64,000 nucleotides of DNA. Source: Streptoverticillium olivoreticuli subsp. olivoreticuli. GTDB taxonomy: Bacteria; Actinomycetota; Actinomycetes; Streptomycetales; Streptomycetaceae. This document shows positions 18,429 through 26,509 of the stretch, piece after piece. The stretch covers positions 7,529,501-7,593,500 of the forward strand of contig NZ_CP031455.1 of assembly GCF_003391135.1 (NCBI RefSeq), given 5' to 3'. A program made the translations under genes and the position numbers. Under the pieces are notes generated by a model. It was given only the letters and a program-made list of their open reading frames with translations, did no database searches and was not told the origin of the DNA. The number at the start of each line of letters is the position of its first letter. Position 1 is the stretch's first letter.

Positions 18429-20060
18429 TCAGTCGGTCAGCGCCGCCTCGGCGGCCTCGCGCAGCTCGCCGGAGGCGATGAGCGCGGTGACCCGCTGGAT
18501 GTCGCCCGCCAGCGGACGGTCGCCCTCCAGCGTCGGGGAGACCGAGCGGATCAGGTCGTACGCGGCCTTCGTCGGGCCGCTGAGGACCTCGGTGCCGCGC
18601 AGGTCGGCGGCCTGGGCCAGGGCGAGCAGGTGGATGGCGGTGACCTGGCGGACCAGCTCCACGGCCGTACGGGCGTCCCGCGCGGCGATGGTCGCCATGC
18701 TGACCTTGTCCTGGTTGTGCGCCTCGGTCGACCGGGAGAACGAGGTCGCGGGCATGGTGTTCTTCAGCGCCTCGGCGGTGAGCCCGGAGGCGGCGATCTG
18801 CATGCCCTTGAAGCCGTGGTGCATGCCCGCGTCCCAGCTCTCCGCCTCGAAGCGCGGGATCAGGTTGGGGGTCAGGCCGTTGTTGAACTTCTCGTCCACG
18901 ACCAGCTCCAGCTGGCGGTCGAGCAGGTCGGCGACGCTGGCGACCGCGGTCTTCAGGGAGTCCATGGCCTGGCCGACGTGGCCGCCGTAGAAGTTGCCGC
19001 CGTTGCGGACGACACCGGCGTCGATGTCGAACAGCGGGTTGTCGTTGGTGGAGTTGATCTCGATGTCCACCCAGTTGGTGGCCCAGTCCAGGGTGTCGCG
19101 GAGCACACCGATCACATGCGGGGCGCAGCGGATGGAGTAGCGGTCCTGGATCGGCTCCTCCAGCTCGCGGAAGCCCGCCTCCGACAGCGAAGCGTCGCGC
19201 TGCGCGACGCCCGGGTCGCGGTCCTCGGGGTTGCCGAGCAGGTCACGGATGGTGCGCGCGCTGCGGCGCGTACCCGTGTGCGGCTTCTGGTCGAAGACGA
19301 ACGGCGCGAAGTGGCCGGGGTTGCCCTGGAGCACCTGGGAGGTCAGCGCGGTCGACAGGTCGGCGGCGAAGGCCAGCTCCGCGGCGTCGTGGAGGGCCAG
19401 GGCGGCGAACCCGGACATGAAGGACGTGCCGTTGACGAGCGCCAGCCCCTCCTTGGCCTCCAGCACCGCCGGGGTGAGGCCGGCCGCGGCCAGGGCGTCC
19501 GCCGAGCTCTTCTCCTCGCCCTCGTGCAGGGCCTGGCCCTGGCCGGTGACGAGCGCCGCGATGTAGCTGAGCGGGACGAGGTCACCGCTCGCGCCGACCG
19601 AGCCCCGCTCGGGGATGGGCGCCAGGACATCGTGGTTGAGGCACTCGAGGAGCAGCTCGACGACCTCGGGGCGGACCGCCGAATAGCCGCGGGCCAGGCA
19701 GTTGGCGCGGATGACCATCGTGGCGCGGATGACGTCCTCGGCCGCGACGGGGCCGATGCCGCAGGACAGGAAGCGGATGAGGTTCTTCTGGAGGTCCTCC
19801 GCCTTCTTCCCGGATATCTGCCGGGTGTTGCTGTCGCCGAAGCCCGAGGTCACCCCGTAGACCGGGATACCGGCCTCGATGACCTGGCCCTTCAGCTCGA
19901 TCGACTTGAGCATGCGGCGCACCGTTTCCTCGGCGAGGGTGACGCGGGGCGCATCGTCCTTCCCCCGCGCGGCGGCGACGACATCGTTCACCGTCAGAGT
20001 GTGTCCGTCGATGGCGAGTTCGGCCTTGGAACGGGCGTCTGCTGCCGTGGAGCCATGCAT
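18429..20060 (-). CDS. MIO-type phenylalanine ammonia-lyase (PAL-like)
   Basis: A 543-residue member of the histidine/phenylalanine ammonia-lyase family. It has the catalytic Tyr (YGVTSGFG, Tyr68) and the MIO-forming Ala-Ser-Gly at 157-159 (GSVGASGDLVPLS). The substrate-selectivity pair is Phe97-Leu98 (NLIRFLSCG), as in plant PAL and Photorhabdus StlA, whereas HutH enzymes have Ser-His and tyrosine lyases His-Leu. So it should deaminate L-Phe to trans-cinnamate, though an aminomutase is possible. It follows an acyl-CoA ligase gene by 49 bases and closes an eight-gene operon. The ATG at 20060 has GGAAGGA at a long spacing. This is not the primary histidine-utilisation gene. Confidence 0.88.
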   Translation of the reverse strand: MHGSTAADARSKAELAIDGHTLTVNDVVAAARGKDDAPRVTLAEETVRRMLKSIELKGQVIEAGIPVYGVTSGFGDSNTRQISGKKAEDLQKNLIRFLSCGIGPVAAEDVIRATMVIRANCLARGYSAVRPEVVELLLECLNHDVLAPIPERGSVGASGDLVPLSYIAALVTGQGQALHEGEEKSSADALAAAGLTPAVLEAKEGLALVNGTSFMSGFAALALHDAAELAFAADLSTALTSQVLQGNPGHFAPFVFDQKPHTGTRRSARTIRDLLGNPEDRDPGVAQRDASLSEAGFRELEEPIQDRYSIRCAPHVIGVLRDTLDWATNWVDIEINSTNDNPLFDIDAGVVRNGGNFYGGHVGQAMDSLKTAVASVADLLDRQLELVVDEKFNNGLTPNLIPRFEAESWDAGMHHGFKGMQIAASGLTAEALKNTMPATSFSRSTEAHNQDKVSMATIAARDARTAVELVRQVTAIHLLALAQAADLRGTEVLSGPTKAAYDLIRSVSPTLEGDRPLAGDIQRVTALIASGELREAAEAALTD

Positions 20061-20109
20061 GATGTGCGTAATTCCTTCCGTGGGGGCGGGGTGGAGACGG
20101 ACAGGCCGG

Positions 20110-21693
20110 TCAGTGCCGCGTGGCACCGACGGGCTCGCGCTCGCTGAGCACCCAGGCGCGCAGGGCGGTCTTGTCGAGCTTTCCGCTGCCGTTGCGGGGC
20201 AGCGCGTCGACGTGACAGACAGCGGTCGGGAGCTTGTAACGGGCGAGCCGTTCTCCGGTGAACGCGCGGAGTTCCTCGATGCCGATGGTGTTGCCGTGGT
20301 CCTGCACCAGGACCGCGACGGGGGTCTCGCCCCACTTGGGGTGCGGCACCCCCACCACCGCGGCGTCGCGAATGCCGGGGAGTTCGATGAGCACACGCTC
20401 GATCTCGGCGGGGTAGACGTTCTCACCGCCGCTGATGATCATGTCCTTGAGCCGGTCGATGATGTAGAGCAGGCCCTTGTCGTCGAGATAGCCGACATCG
20501 CCGGAGTGGAACCAGCCGAAGCTGTCGATGGCCTGCGCGGTGGCCTCGGGGTTGTTCCAGTAGCCCGGTGTGACGTGGGGTCCCCGTACACAGATCTCTC
20601 CGGGCACCCTCGGCTCGGCGATCACAGCGCCGGTCTCGGGATCCGTCAGCTGGATCTCGGTGTACGGCATGGGGAAGCCCGCGGACTCGGGGGCGGTCTC
20701 GACCAGTTCCGGGGGGAGGTAGGTGGCGAACGGGGCGGTCTCGGTCAGCCCCCAGGCCTGCTGCAGCCGGATGCCGCGCGCCGCGTATTCGCGGACGAGC
20801 AGGCCCGGGACCGGCGCACCCGCGACCACGGCGGCGGTCAGCGCGCTCAGGTCGGCCTGCTGCCAGCGGTCCGAACGGGCCAGAGCGTCGAACATCACCG
20901 GGACCGCGAACATGTGCGACACCCGGTGGGCCACCAGGTCGTCCACACACTGGTCGGGGTCGAAGGCGCGCCGGACCACGACCGTGCCGCCCCGGCCGAG
21001 CGCGCCGAGCGTAAAGGCGTTGAGCCCCCCGATGTGGAACATCGGCGCGACGGCGAGGGTCGTCTCGCGGGGGCGGGTGTCGATCGCCGCCGCCACGTTC
21101 AGCTGGTTCCACCACAGGTTGCCGTGGGTGAGGATGACGCCCTTGGGGCGGCCGGTGGTGCCCGAGGTGTACATCAGGACCGCTGTGTCCGTGGCATGGA
21201 CGGCGACGGGCTCCCCCCAGCCGCTGCCGGTCGGCGCCGTGGACAGCGGCTGCCAGCGCGGGTGGGCCGCCGAGGCCGGTACGAGCGGGTCGCGGTCCCC
21301 GAGGAGGAAGCGGCGCACCGGCGTGGCGTCGGCCACGGCGTCGACGACGGCCCGGTGCCCGTCCTCGGCCACCACGGTGTGTACACCGGAATCGTTGAGG
21401 AGGTAGCAGACCTCCTCGGCGGCGAGCCGGAAGTTCACCGGCAGGAAGATCGCGCCGAGGTGGGCCGCGGCCAGCGCCGTCTCCAGCAGCAGCACACTGT
21501 TGAGGCCGAGGTAGGCGACCCGGTCCCCGGCCCGCAGTCCACCGTCGGCCAGGGTCGCGGCCAAGGAGCGTACGCGCGTGCCCAGTTGGGCGTAGGTCGT
21601 CGTGCTGCCCTCGTAGACGATCGCCGTGGAGTCACCCGCGATCCGTGCCCATCGGTGTACGGCCGCGGCCGAGCTGACGCTGACTTCTCTCAT
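20110..21693 (-). CDS. Acyl-CoA ligase, probable cinnamate/aryl-acid CoA ligase
   Basis: A 527-residue class I adenylate-forming enzyme. The phosphate loop is MYTSGTTGRPKGVILTHGN, followed by the aromatic-lined pocket region, QQAWGLTETAPFATYLPP (A5), the hinge FHSGDVGYLDDKGLLYI and the C-terminal catalytic Lys in RNGSGKLDKTALR. It activates a carboxylic acid as acyl-AMP and then acyl-CoA. Beside a Phe-type ammonia-lyase the natural substrate would be cinnamate; it would supply the KASIII-like acyltransferase encoded upstream in the same operon. Substrate choice is inferred from context only; the general family is firm. Confidence 0.9.
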   Translation of the reverse strand: MREVSVSSAAAVHRWARIAGDSTAIVYEGSTTTYAQLGTRVRSLAATLADGGLRAGDRVAYLGLNSVLLLETALAAAHLGAIFLPVNFRLAAEEVCYLLNDSGVHTVVAEDGHRAVVDAVADATPVRRFLLGDRDPLVPASAAHPRWQPLSTAPTGSGWGEPVAVHATDTAVLMYTSGTTGRPKGVILTHGNLWWNQLNVAAAIDTRPRETTLAVAPMFHIGGLNAFTLGALGRGGTVVVRRAFDPDQCVDDLVAHRVSHMFAVPVMFDALARSDRWQQADLSALTAAVVAGAPVPGLLVREYAARGIRLQQAWGLTETAPFATYLPPELVETAPESAGFPMPYTEIQLTDPETGAVIAEPRVPGEICVRGPHVTPGYWNNPEATAQAIDSFGWFHSGDVGYLDDKGLLYIIDRLKDMIISGGENVYPAEIERVLIELPGIRDAAVVGVPHPKWGETPVAVLVQDHGNTIGIEELRAFTGERLARYKLPTAVCHVDALPRNGSGKLDKTALRAWVLSEREPVGATRH

Positions 21694-21779
21694 GATGCCC
21701 CCGGTGGGTGAGTGCTGTGATGTGGTGCCCGCCCGCCCCGTGCCGCCGGCGGCTCAGCGGCGGCACGGGGCGTCAGTTG

Positions 21780-22529
21780 TCAGACAAGACCGCCGGCGGC
21801 GGCGATCGACTGGCCGGTGACCCAGCGGGCCTGCTCACCGGCGAGGAAGGCCACGACGTCGGAGATGTCCTCCGGCTCGCCGACGCGGCCGAGCGGGGTC
21901 ATCGAGGCGAAGGCGTCGAACTGCTCGCGCAGCCGCTCGGTGCGGTCGGTGGCGACCACACCCGGGAGCACGGAGTTGGCGGTGATGCCGCGGCCGCCGA
22001 GCTCCTTGGAGAGGACGAGCACCAGCTGCTCGACCGCGACCTTCGTGGCGGCGTAGATGCCGAAGTTGGGGAAGACCGCGCGGGTGTAACCCGTCGAGAT
22101 GTTGATGACGCGGCCGCCGTCACGGAGCCGGCGGGACGCCTCCTGAAGGGTGTACAGCGCGCCCTTGAAGTTGAGGTCCACGGTCCGGTCGATGAGGTCG
22201 TCGTCGAGGTCGGCGATGGCGCCCTCGGCGTCGTTCCCGGCGTTGTGGACCAGGATGTCGATGCCGCCGAAGGAGGACTCGGCCTCGTCGAAGAGCCGCT
22301 CGACGTCGCCGCGGACCGCGATGTCACCGCGGACGGCGATGGCCTTGCCGCCCGCGGCGGCGATCTCGGCGACCAGCTCCTCGGCGGCCGCGGCGTTGCT
22401 GTGGTAGTTCACGACGACGTCCGCGCCGTCCTGGCCGAGGCGCAGGGCGATGGCGCGGCCGATGCCGCGGGAGGAGCCGGTGACGACGGCGGACTTGCCG
22501 GCGAGCGGGCGGGCGGGGGTGGCGGTCAT
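21780..22529 (-). CDS. Short-chain dehydrogenase/reductase (cluster)
   Basis: A 249-residue classical SDR. It has the nucleotide motif TGSSRGIGRAIA near residue 20, NAGND, the catalytic Ser in NISTGYTRA, and YAATK with the catalytic Tyr and Lys. It ends with the family-typical VTGQSIAAAGGLV. It would carry out an NAD(P)-dependent ketone/alcohol step; the resemblance is to FabG-like ketoreductases. The ATG at 22529 is preceded by AAGG. Odd feature: residues around 85-97 read AIAVRGDIAVRGD, a six-residue in-frame tandem duplication where relatives have one such segment. It sits between the exported oxidase and the CoA ligase in the minus-strand operon. Confidence 0.88.
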   Translation of the reverse strand: MTATPARPLAGKSAVVTGSSRGIGRAIALRLGQDGADVVVNYHSNAAAAEELVAEIAAAGGKAIAVRGDIAVRGDVERLFDEAESSFGGIDILVHNAGNDAEGAIADLDDDLIDRTVDLNFKGALYTLQEASRRLRDGGRVINISTGYTRAVFPNFGIYAATKVAVEQLVLVLSKELGGRGITANSVLPGVVATDRTERLREQFDAFASMTPLGRVGEPEDISDVVAFLAGEQARWVTGQSIAAAGGLV

Positions 22530-22588
22530 GGGGGTGCCTTTCGGATCGGATGGGGTGGGGAGGGCCGGCGCGAGGCGCAGGCGGGCCG

Positions 22589-24220
22589 CTAGCGCGACGG
22601 TTCTATGGAGAGCCCGTGACGGAAGAGGTTCTTGGGGTCCCACGCTGCCTTGACCTGCTGGAGCTTGGGGTAGTTGCCCTTGAAGTACAGGGCGCTCCAG
22701 GACACGCCGGAGGTGTTCAGGTTCGGGTCGCGGGCGTCCACGTCGGCGTAGTTGATGAAGAGACCGTCGGTCTGCTCGTTCGGGACCGGTACGCCGCCGG
22801 TGGCGGAGAACAGTTCCTTGTACAGGCCGCGCACCCAGGTGAGGTGCTTGTCGTCCTCGTTCGCGTCGGTCCACAGCACGCCGCACTGGAACTTGACCAC
22901 GGAGTCGCGCTGGGCGACCGCGGTCGCCGTCGGCGCGACGGCGTTCCCCTGGCCGCCGATGCCCGCCAGCGTCATGAAGGCGCCCGAGGCGTGGTAGTCG
23001 TCCCGGGTCAGCTGCCGGTACATCGTGCGGGCCTGGTCCGCGCTGAAGTTCTTGCGGAAGTAGGCGGGCTTGCCCTTGAACCGCTGGGTGGGATCGGGGC
23101 CGGTGAAGCCCGCCCACCGAGTGGCCTGCAGCCAGGGCAGCTTGTGGCGCTCGGTCACGGTGTGCGGCACTCCGACGCCCTCCGCGATCGCGGCGTGGTA
23201 GGCGTCGAGCAGCTTCTCCGCGTCCTCGGCGCCGGCGTCGATCTGGGTGCTCAGGATCACCACGCCGTTGTCCGGGTGGATCAGCTTGAGCTGGGAGAAC
23301 AGCGCCCGGTACGGCGAGTCGGGCGCGCTGTTGCGCTCGTGCCACGCGCCGAAGTTCTGCACCAGGCGGCTGAACGACTGCTCGTCGAGCTTGCCCCAGG
23401 GCCAGACGACATTGCTGATCCAGACCTCGGAGGGCGGTTGCGGGAGCAGCTTGGCCGGGTCGGTTCCCGTCGCGCCCGGCGAGCGGAACCAGTACTTGGT
23501 CACCACGCCGAAGTTGCCGCCTCCGGCGCCGGTGTGCGCCCACCACAGATCGCGGTTGGGGTCGGACTTGGCGTTGGTGGCCACGACCGCGCGGGCCTTG
23601 CCGGCGCTGTCGACGACGACGACCTCCACCGCGTGGAGGTGGTCGACAACAAGGCCGTGCTGCCGGGAGAGCGAGCCGTAACCACCGCCGGCGACATGCC
23701 CGCCCGCGGCCACGGTCGGGCAGTTGCCGCCGGGCACGGTGACGCCCCAGCCCTTGTAGAGCCGCTCGTACACCTCGCCCAGCATCGCCCCGCCCTCGAC
23801 CGCGAAGGCGCCGCGCTTGGCGTCGAAGGAGATCTCGTTCATCTCCGACAGGTCGATGATCACCTGCACCGCGGGGTCGTCGACGAAGCCCTCGTAGCAG
23901 TGCCCGCCGCTGCGGACGGCGACGCGTTTGCCGGAATCCACCGCCTCCTGGACCGCCTGGACGACGTCGGCCGTCGATCCGACGAGTCGGACGTACTCCG
24001 GAGCGCCGACGAAACGGTGGTTGTTGCCCCTGCTGAGAGTGGCGTAGCGCCTGTCACCAGGCTTGACCGTGGACACCGGGAAGGTGCCGGCCGCCGCCGT
24101 CGGCGCGGCGCTCCGCGGTGCGGCGCCGGCCGGTGCGGCGCCGAGGAGCTGGGGGGCGGCCGCCGCGGTGCCGAGTGCGGCCGCACCCGCGAACAGCCTT
24201 CTGCGGCTCAGGGAAGTCAT
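22589..24220 (-). CDS. Tat-exported berberine-bridge-type FAD oxidoreductase
   Basis: A 543-residue flavoprotein. The N-terminus SLSRRRLFAGAAALG is a twin-arginine signal followed by a hydrophobic, Ala-rich stretch. The FAD_binding_4 domain carries the two residues that bind FAD covalently in this family: His in RSGGHCYEG and Cys in GNCPTVAAGGH. The C-terminal BBE segment reads YFKGNYPKLQQVKAAWDP. Relatives such as AknOx oxidise alcohols or sugar carbons in late tailoring. I choose the ATG at 24220 (AAGGA seven bases upstream); an ATG at 24241 overlapping the preceding stop as ATGA is an alternative. Export implies an oxidation after secretion of the cluster product. Confidence 0.88.
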   Translation of the reverse strand: MTSLSRRRLFAGAAALGTAAAAPQLLGAAPAGAAPRSAAPTAAAGTFPVSTVKPGDRRYATLSRGNNHRFVGAPEYVRLVGSTADVVQAVQEAVDSGKRVAVRSGGHCYEGFVDDPAVQVIIDLSEMNEISFDAKRGAFAVEGGAMLGEVYERLYKGWGVTVPGGNCPTVAAGGHVAGGGYGSLSRQHGLVVDHLHAVEVVVVDSAGKARAVVATNAKSDPNRDLWWAHTGAGGGNFGVVTKYWFRSPGATGTDPAKLLPQPPSEVWISNVVWPWGKLDEQSFSRLVQNFGAWHERNSAPDSPYRALFSQLKLIHPDNGVVILSTQIDAGAEDAEKLLDAYHAAIAEGVGVPHTVTERHKLPWLQATRWAGFTGPDPTQRFKGKPAYFRKNFSADQARTMYRQLTRDDYHASGAFMTLAGIGGQGNAVAPTATAVAQRDSVVKFQCGVLWTDANEDDKHLTWVRGLYKELFSATGGVPVPNEQTDGLFINYADVDARDPNLNTSGVSWSALYFKGNYPKLQQVKAAWDPKNLFRHGLSIEPSR

Positions 24221-24237
24221 CAGTCGTTCCTTGTCTC

Positions 24238-25299
24238 TCATGATCCGGCGTGGCCGTGGTGGGTGGTCGGCCAGGCCGGGTCGCTCGTGATCTCGAGCAC
24301 GGCGCAGGACCAGGTGTAGCCCGCACCGAGCCCGATCAGAAGCACGTGCTGTCCGGGCCGCAGCGCACCGCTGTCGGCCAGATGGTCGAGGCCGGCCAGC
24401 TGGTCCGCCGGACCCAGGTGACCGATCCGGCGGGAGAACTCCCACGTGCTGCGGTCGAGGGTGGTGATGCCGAGAGGTGCCAGCACCTGACTGTGGATCA
24501 GGCGCTTGCCGAGGTGCGGCACGACCACGTGGTCGATCCGGTCCAGGGGGATCCCGGACTCCTCGACGGCCTGCCGGGCCGCCGTCACGAGGCCGATGTC
24601 CATGCGGCGGCGGATCTCCTCCTTGGCCATGGTCGTCTCCTGGAACCAGCGGCTCCTGGAACGCAGGTCGATGGGGTACTTCACCTCGGGATTGAACGGC
24701 CCGATCGGCTCGTCGGCCCGGTGCAGTCCTTCGAGCGTGGCGTCGGAGTGGGTCGCCATCGCCACGATGCGGGCGAACCCGTCCCGGTTCGACAGCACCG
24801 CCGCCGCGGCCCCGTCGCCGAACAGGATCCGGTCGGCCCGCCAGCGGTCGAAGTACGGCATGGGGAAGAGGTCACCGGCGGTGATCACCGCGGTGGTGGG
24901 TGCGGTATGGGCCGTCAGGTAGGCGGCTGCCAGCTCCATCGCGAGGAGGGAGCCGTTGGAGGCGCCGCGCAGCTCGGTCGCGAGGCAGCCGTCGGCGGCG
25001 ATCTGACGCTGCACATAGGCGGCGGCGTTCCAGCCGTCGATACCGGCTCCGAACGTCGCGGTGCACAGCAGCAGATCGATGCCGTCCCGGGTGGACCCGG
25101 ACCGGGCGATTGCCGCCTGCCCGGCCCGGGTCCACAGGTCCGCCACGTTGTCGGAGGGGTCGGTGACGGTGACCGAGAGGTGGTCGTGCCGCTCGGCGTC
25201 CTCGGAGGCGTACTGGCCCGCGCTGAGCGCGTCCTCGACGCTGACCCGCTCGGGGAGCCAGGAGGCTGTCGCCGTGATGTAGATGTCGTTCCAAAGCAT
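24238..25299 (-). CDS. KASIII-like acyltransferase with Ser at the catalytic Cys position
   Basis: A 353-residue thiolase-fold protein of the FabH/KASIII family. The nucleophile segment reads ELRGASNGSLLAMELAA: where FabH has Ala-Cys-Ser/Asn-Gly, this has Ala-Ser-Asn-Gly. DpsC also uses Ser here, and the CerJ/ChlB3/ChlB6 branch moves acyl groups onto sugars or other non-ACP acceptors rather than condensing malonate. A His is present in VVPHLGKRL, and GHLGPADQ replaces the usual Asn loop, with an Asp as in the CerJ group. It would transfer an acyl group, plausibly cinnamoyl from the ligase, onto a hydroxyl of the cyclitol. No strong ribosome site precedes the ATG. Confidence 0.85.
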   Translation of the reverse strand: MLWNDIYITATASWLPERVSVEDALSAGQYASEDAERHDHLSVTVTDPSDNVADLWTRAGQAAIARSGSTRDGIDLLLCTATFGAGIDGWNAAAYVQRQIAADGCLATELRGASNGSLLAMELAAAYLTAHTAPTTAVITAGDLFPMPYFDRWRADRILFGDGAAAAVLSNRDGFARIVAMATHSDATLEGLHRADEPIGPFNPEVKYPIDLRSRSRWFQETTMAKEEIRRRMDIGLVTAARQAVEESGIPLDRIDHVVVPHLGKRLIHSQVLAPLGITTLDRSTWEFSRRIGHLGPADQLAGLDHLADSGALRPGQHVLLIGLGAGYTWSCAVLEITSDPAWPTTHHGHAGS

Positions 25300-25317
25300 G
25301 AATGCGGTCCGGGTGGT

Positions 25318-25374
25318 TCAGAAGGTGGTTGAGGACAGGCGCGTGGCCGCCCGCCGCGTACGAGCGGCGGTCAT
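25318..25374 (-). CDS. Possible 18-residue mini-ORF bridging cupin and KASIII genes
   Basis: An ATG overlapping the cupin stop as ATGA opens an 18-codon frame, rich in Arg, Ala and Thr, that ends 18 bases before the KASIII start. It could pass ribosomes on to the KASIII gene, which lacks a clear ribosome site, or be chance. No resemblance to a known peptide is seen. Confidence 0.2.
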   Translation of the reverse strand: MTAARTRRAATRLSSTTF

Positions 25375-25763
25375 GCCGGCAGCCCGGGCCGCCGGGGCGG
25401 CAGAGCGCGGGTGATCTCACTGGGCAGGGCGCGGACGCTCACCAGCACGGCCCCGTCCGCACCGGCCCGTATGGTCGCCTCCACGCCGTGCGGCACCAGG
25501 GCGCACTGACCGGCCCGGGCTTCGGGCACGGCCTCTCCGGGCACGTCGACGCTGATCGAGCCCTCCAGGACGATCAGGGCCTCTTCCACGCCGTGGTCCG
25601 CGCTGACCTGCAGGGGGTAGCCCGCGGGGAGACGCCAGTGTTCGACCGCCTCGCATTCGCTGTGCAGCATGGCGCGGCGGGCGAGGCTCTGCCACCGGGC
25701 GTCCTCGTGCCCCGGGGCGATCAGCCGGCTCGTGGCCCCCGTGCCGGCCGAGGTGACGATCAC
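25371..25763 (-). CDS. Single-domain cupin protein
   Basis: A 130-residue protein with one cupin barrel. The sequence HWRLPAGYPLQVSADHGVEEALIVLEGSISV resembles cupin motif 1 (G-x5-H-x-H-x3-4-E-x6-G), with His and Glu in DHGVEEAL and Gly in LEGSISV, and motif 2 is weak (GQCALVPHGVEATI with the His). The GTG start overlaps the stop of the preceding bicupin gene (GTGA). Such cupins can be sugar or cyclitol isomerases, dioxygenases or non-enzymatic binders. Paired with a bicupin inside a cyclitol cluster it may act on the cyclitol intermediate, but this is inference. Confidence 0.75.
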   Translation of the reverse strand: MIVTSAGTGATSRLIAPGHEDARWQSLARRAMLHSECEAVEHWRLPAGYPLQVSADHGVEEALIVLEGSISVDVPGEAVPEARAGQCALVPHGVEATIRAGADGAVLVSVRALPSEITRALPPRRPGLPA

Positions 25764-26509
25764 TGGGCGGCCTCGTGGACCGGAAGCCGCAGGGTGACCA
25801 CGGCGAGCCGCAGCGTCTTGATGGCGGCGAAGGAGTTCTCGGAGCCCGCCGGTGTGGTGACGCAGGTGTCGGCGGAGACGACCAGCGGTGCGTCGGTGAC
25901 CGAGCTGGTGACCGTACCGCCGCCGCTGATCACATAGCAGGCGAGCTCGGCGTCCGGCGCTCCGAGCGTGCGGATGTCCCCCGCGGGGATGTCGACGATC
26001 TCGATCTGTCGCAGCGGGCCGGTGAAGGTACCGGTGGTGTCGATGCTCCTGGCCTCGAAGAGATCGAGGACCGAGATGGAACTCACGGCTGTTCCTCCGT
26101 ACGGGGGAAGGGATCCGGACAGCGTGGCGTGGGTCGGGGGCGAGACGGTCTCGACGACGAGCAGGTCGAGGTCGGCGTCCGCGGTGTTGCGCAGCTCGCG
26201 CGCGCTGCCCGCCCCGGCCAGCACGAGAGAGCCCGCCCGCACGGGCGCGGGCGCGCCGTTGACCAGGAACTCGCCCTCGCCGGCCAGGACCAGGCAGGCC
26301 ACCTCGGTGCGGGTCTGGAGGTGCCCGCCGCCGGCCGCGCCGGGTGCGAGGGACAGCCGCCCGACGGCCTCCGTCGCCGAACGCAGCTGGCGGCGGCCGG
26401 TGAAGGAGTGCCAGCGGGTCGTCCCCGCCGCCCGGTGGACGTGGGACAGGGCGGCGCGGTCCGGTGCGGTCGTCACGGTGAGCGTGGCGGCCGGGGCCGT
26501 GTTCGTCAT
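25760..26509 (-). CDS. Bicupin-like protein
   Basis: A 249-residue protein that reads as two cupin-like halves: the first about 30-120 (APGAAGGGHLQTRTEVACLVLAG seen in part as HLQTRTEVACLVLAGEGEF, then VRAGSLVLAGAGSARELRN), the second about 150-245 (VDIPAGDIRTLGAPDAELA, then VSADTCVTTPAGSENSF). Classical His metal ligands are sparse, especially in the second half, so it may not bind metal. The ATG overlaps the stop of the cyclase gene (ATGA), and its own stop overlaps the next cupin start, giving tight coupling of three genes. Function not assigned; HutD-like or regulatory roles are alternatives. Confidence 0.65.
   Translation of the reverse strand: MTNTAPAATLTVTTAPDRAALSHVHRAAGTTRWHSFTGRRQLRSATEAVGRLSLAPGAAGGGHLQTRTEVACLVLAGEGEFLVNGAPAPVRAGSLVLAGAGSARELRNTADADLDLLVVETVSPPTHATLSGSLPPYGGTAVSSISVLDLFEARSIDTTGTFTGPLRQIEIVDIPAGDIRTLGAPDAELACYVISGGGTVTSSVTDAPLVVSADTCVTTPAGSENSFAAIKTLRLAVVTLRLPVHEAAQ

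Noticed and set aside
18429..20060. Annotation as the histidine-utilisation gene hutH
   Set aside because: The selectivity pair is Phe-Leu, not Ser-His, and the operon is biosynthetic with no other hut genes.
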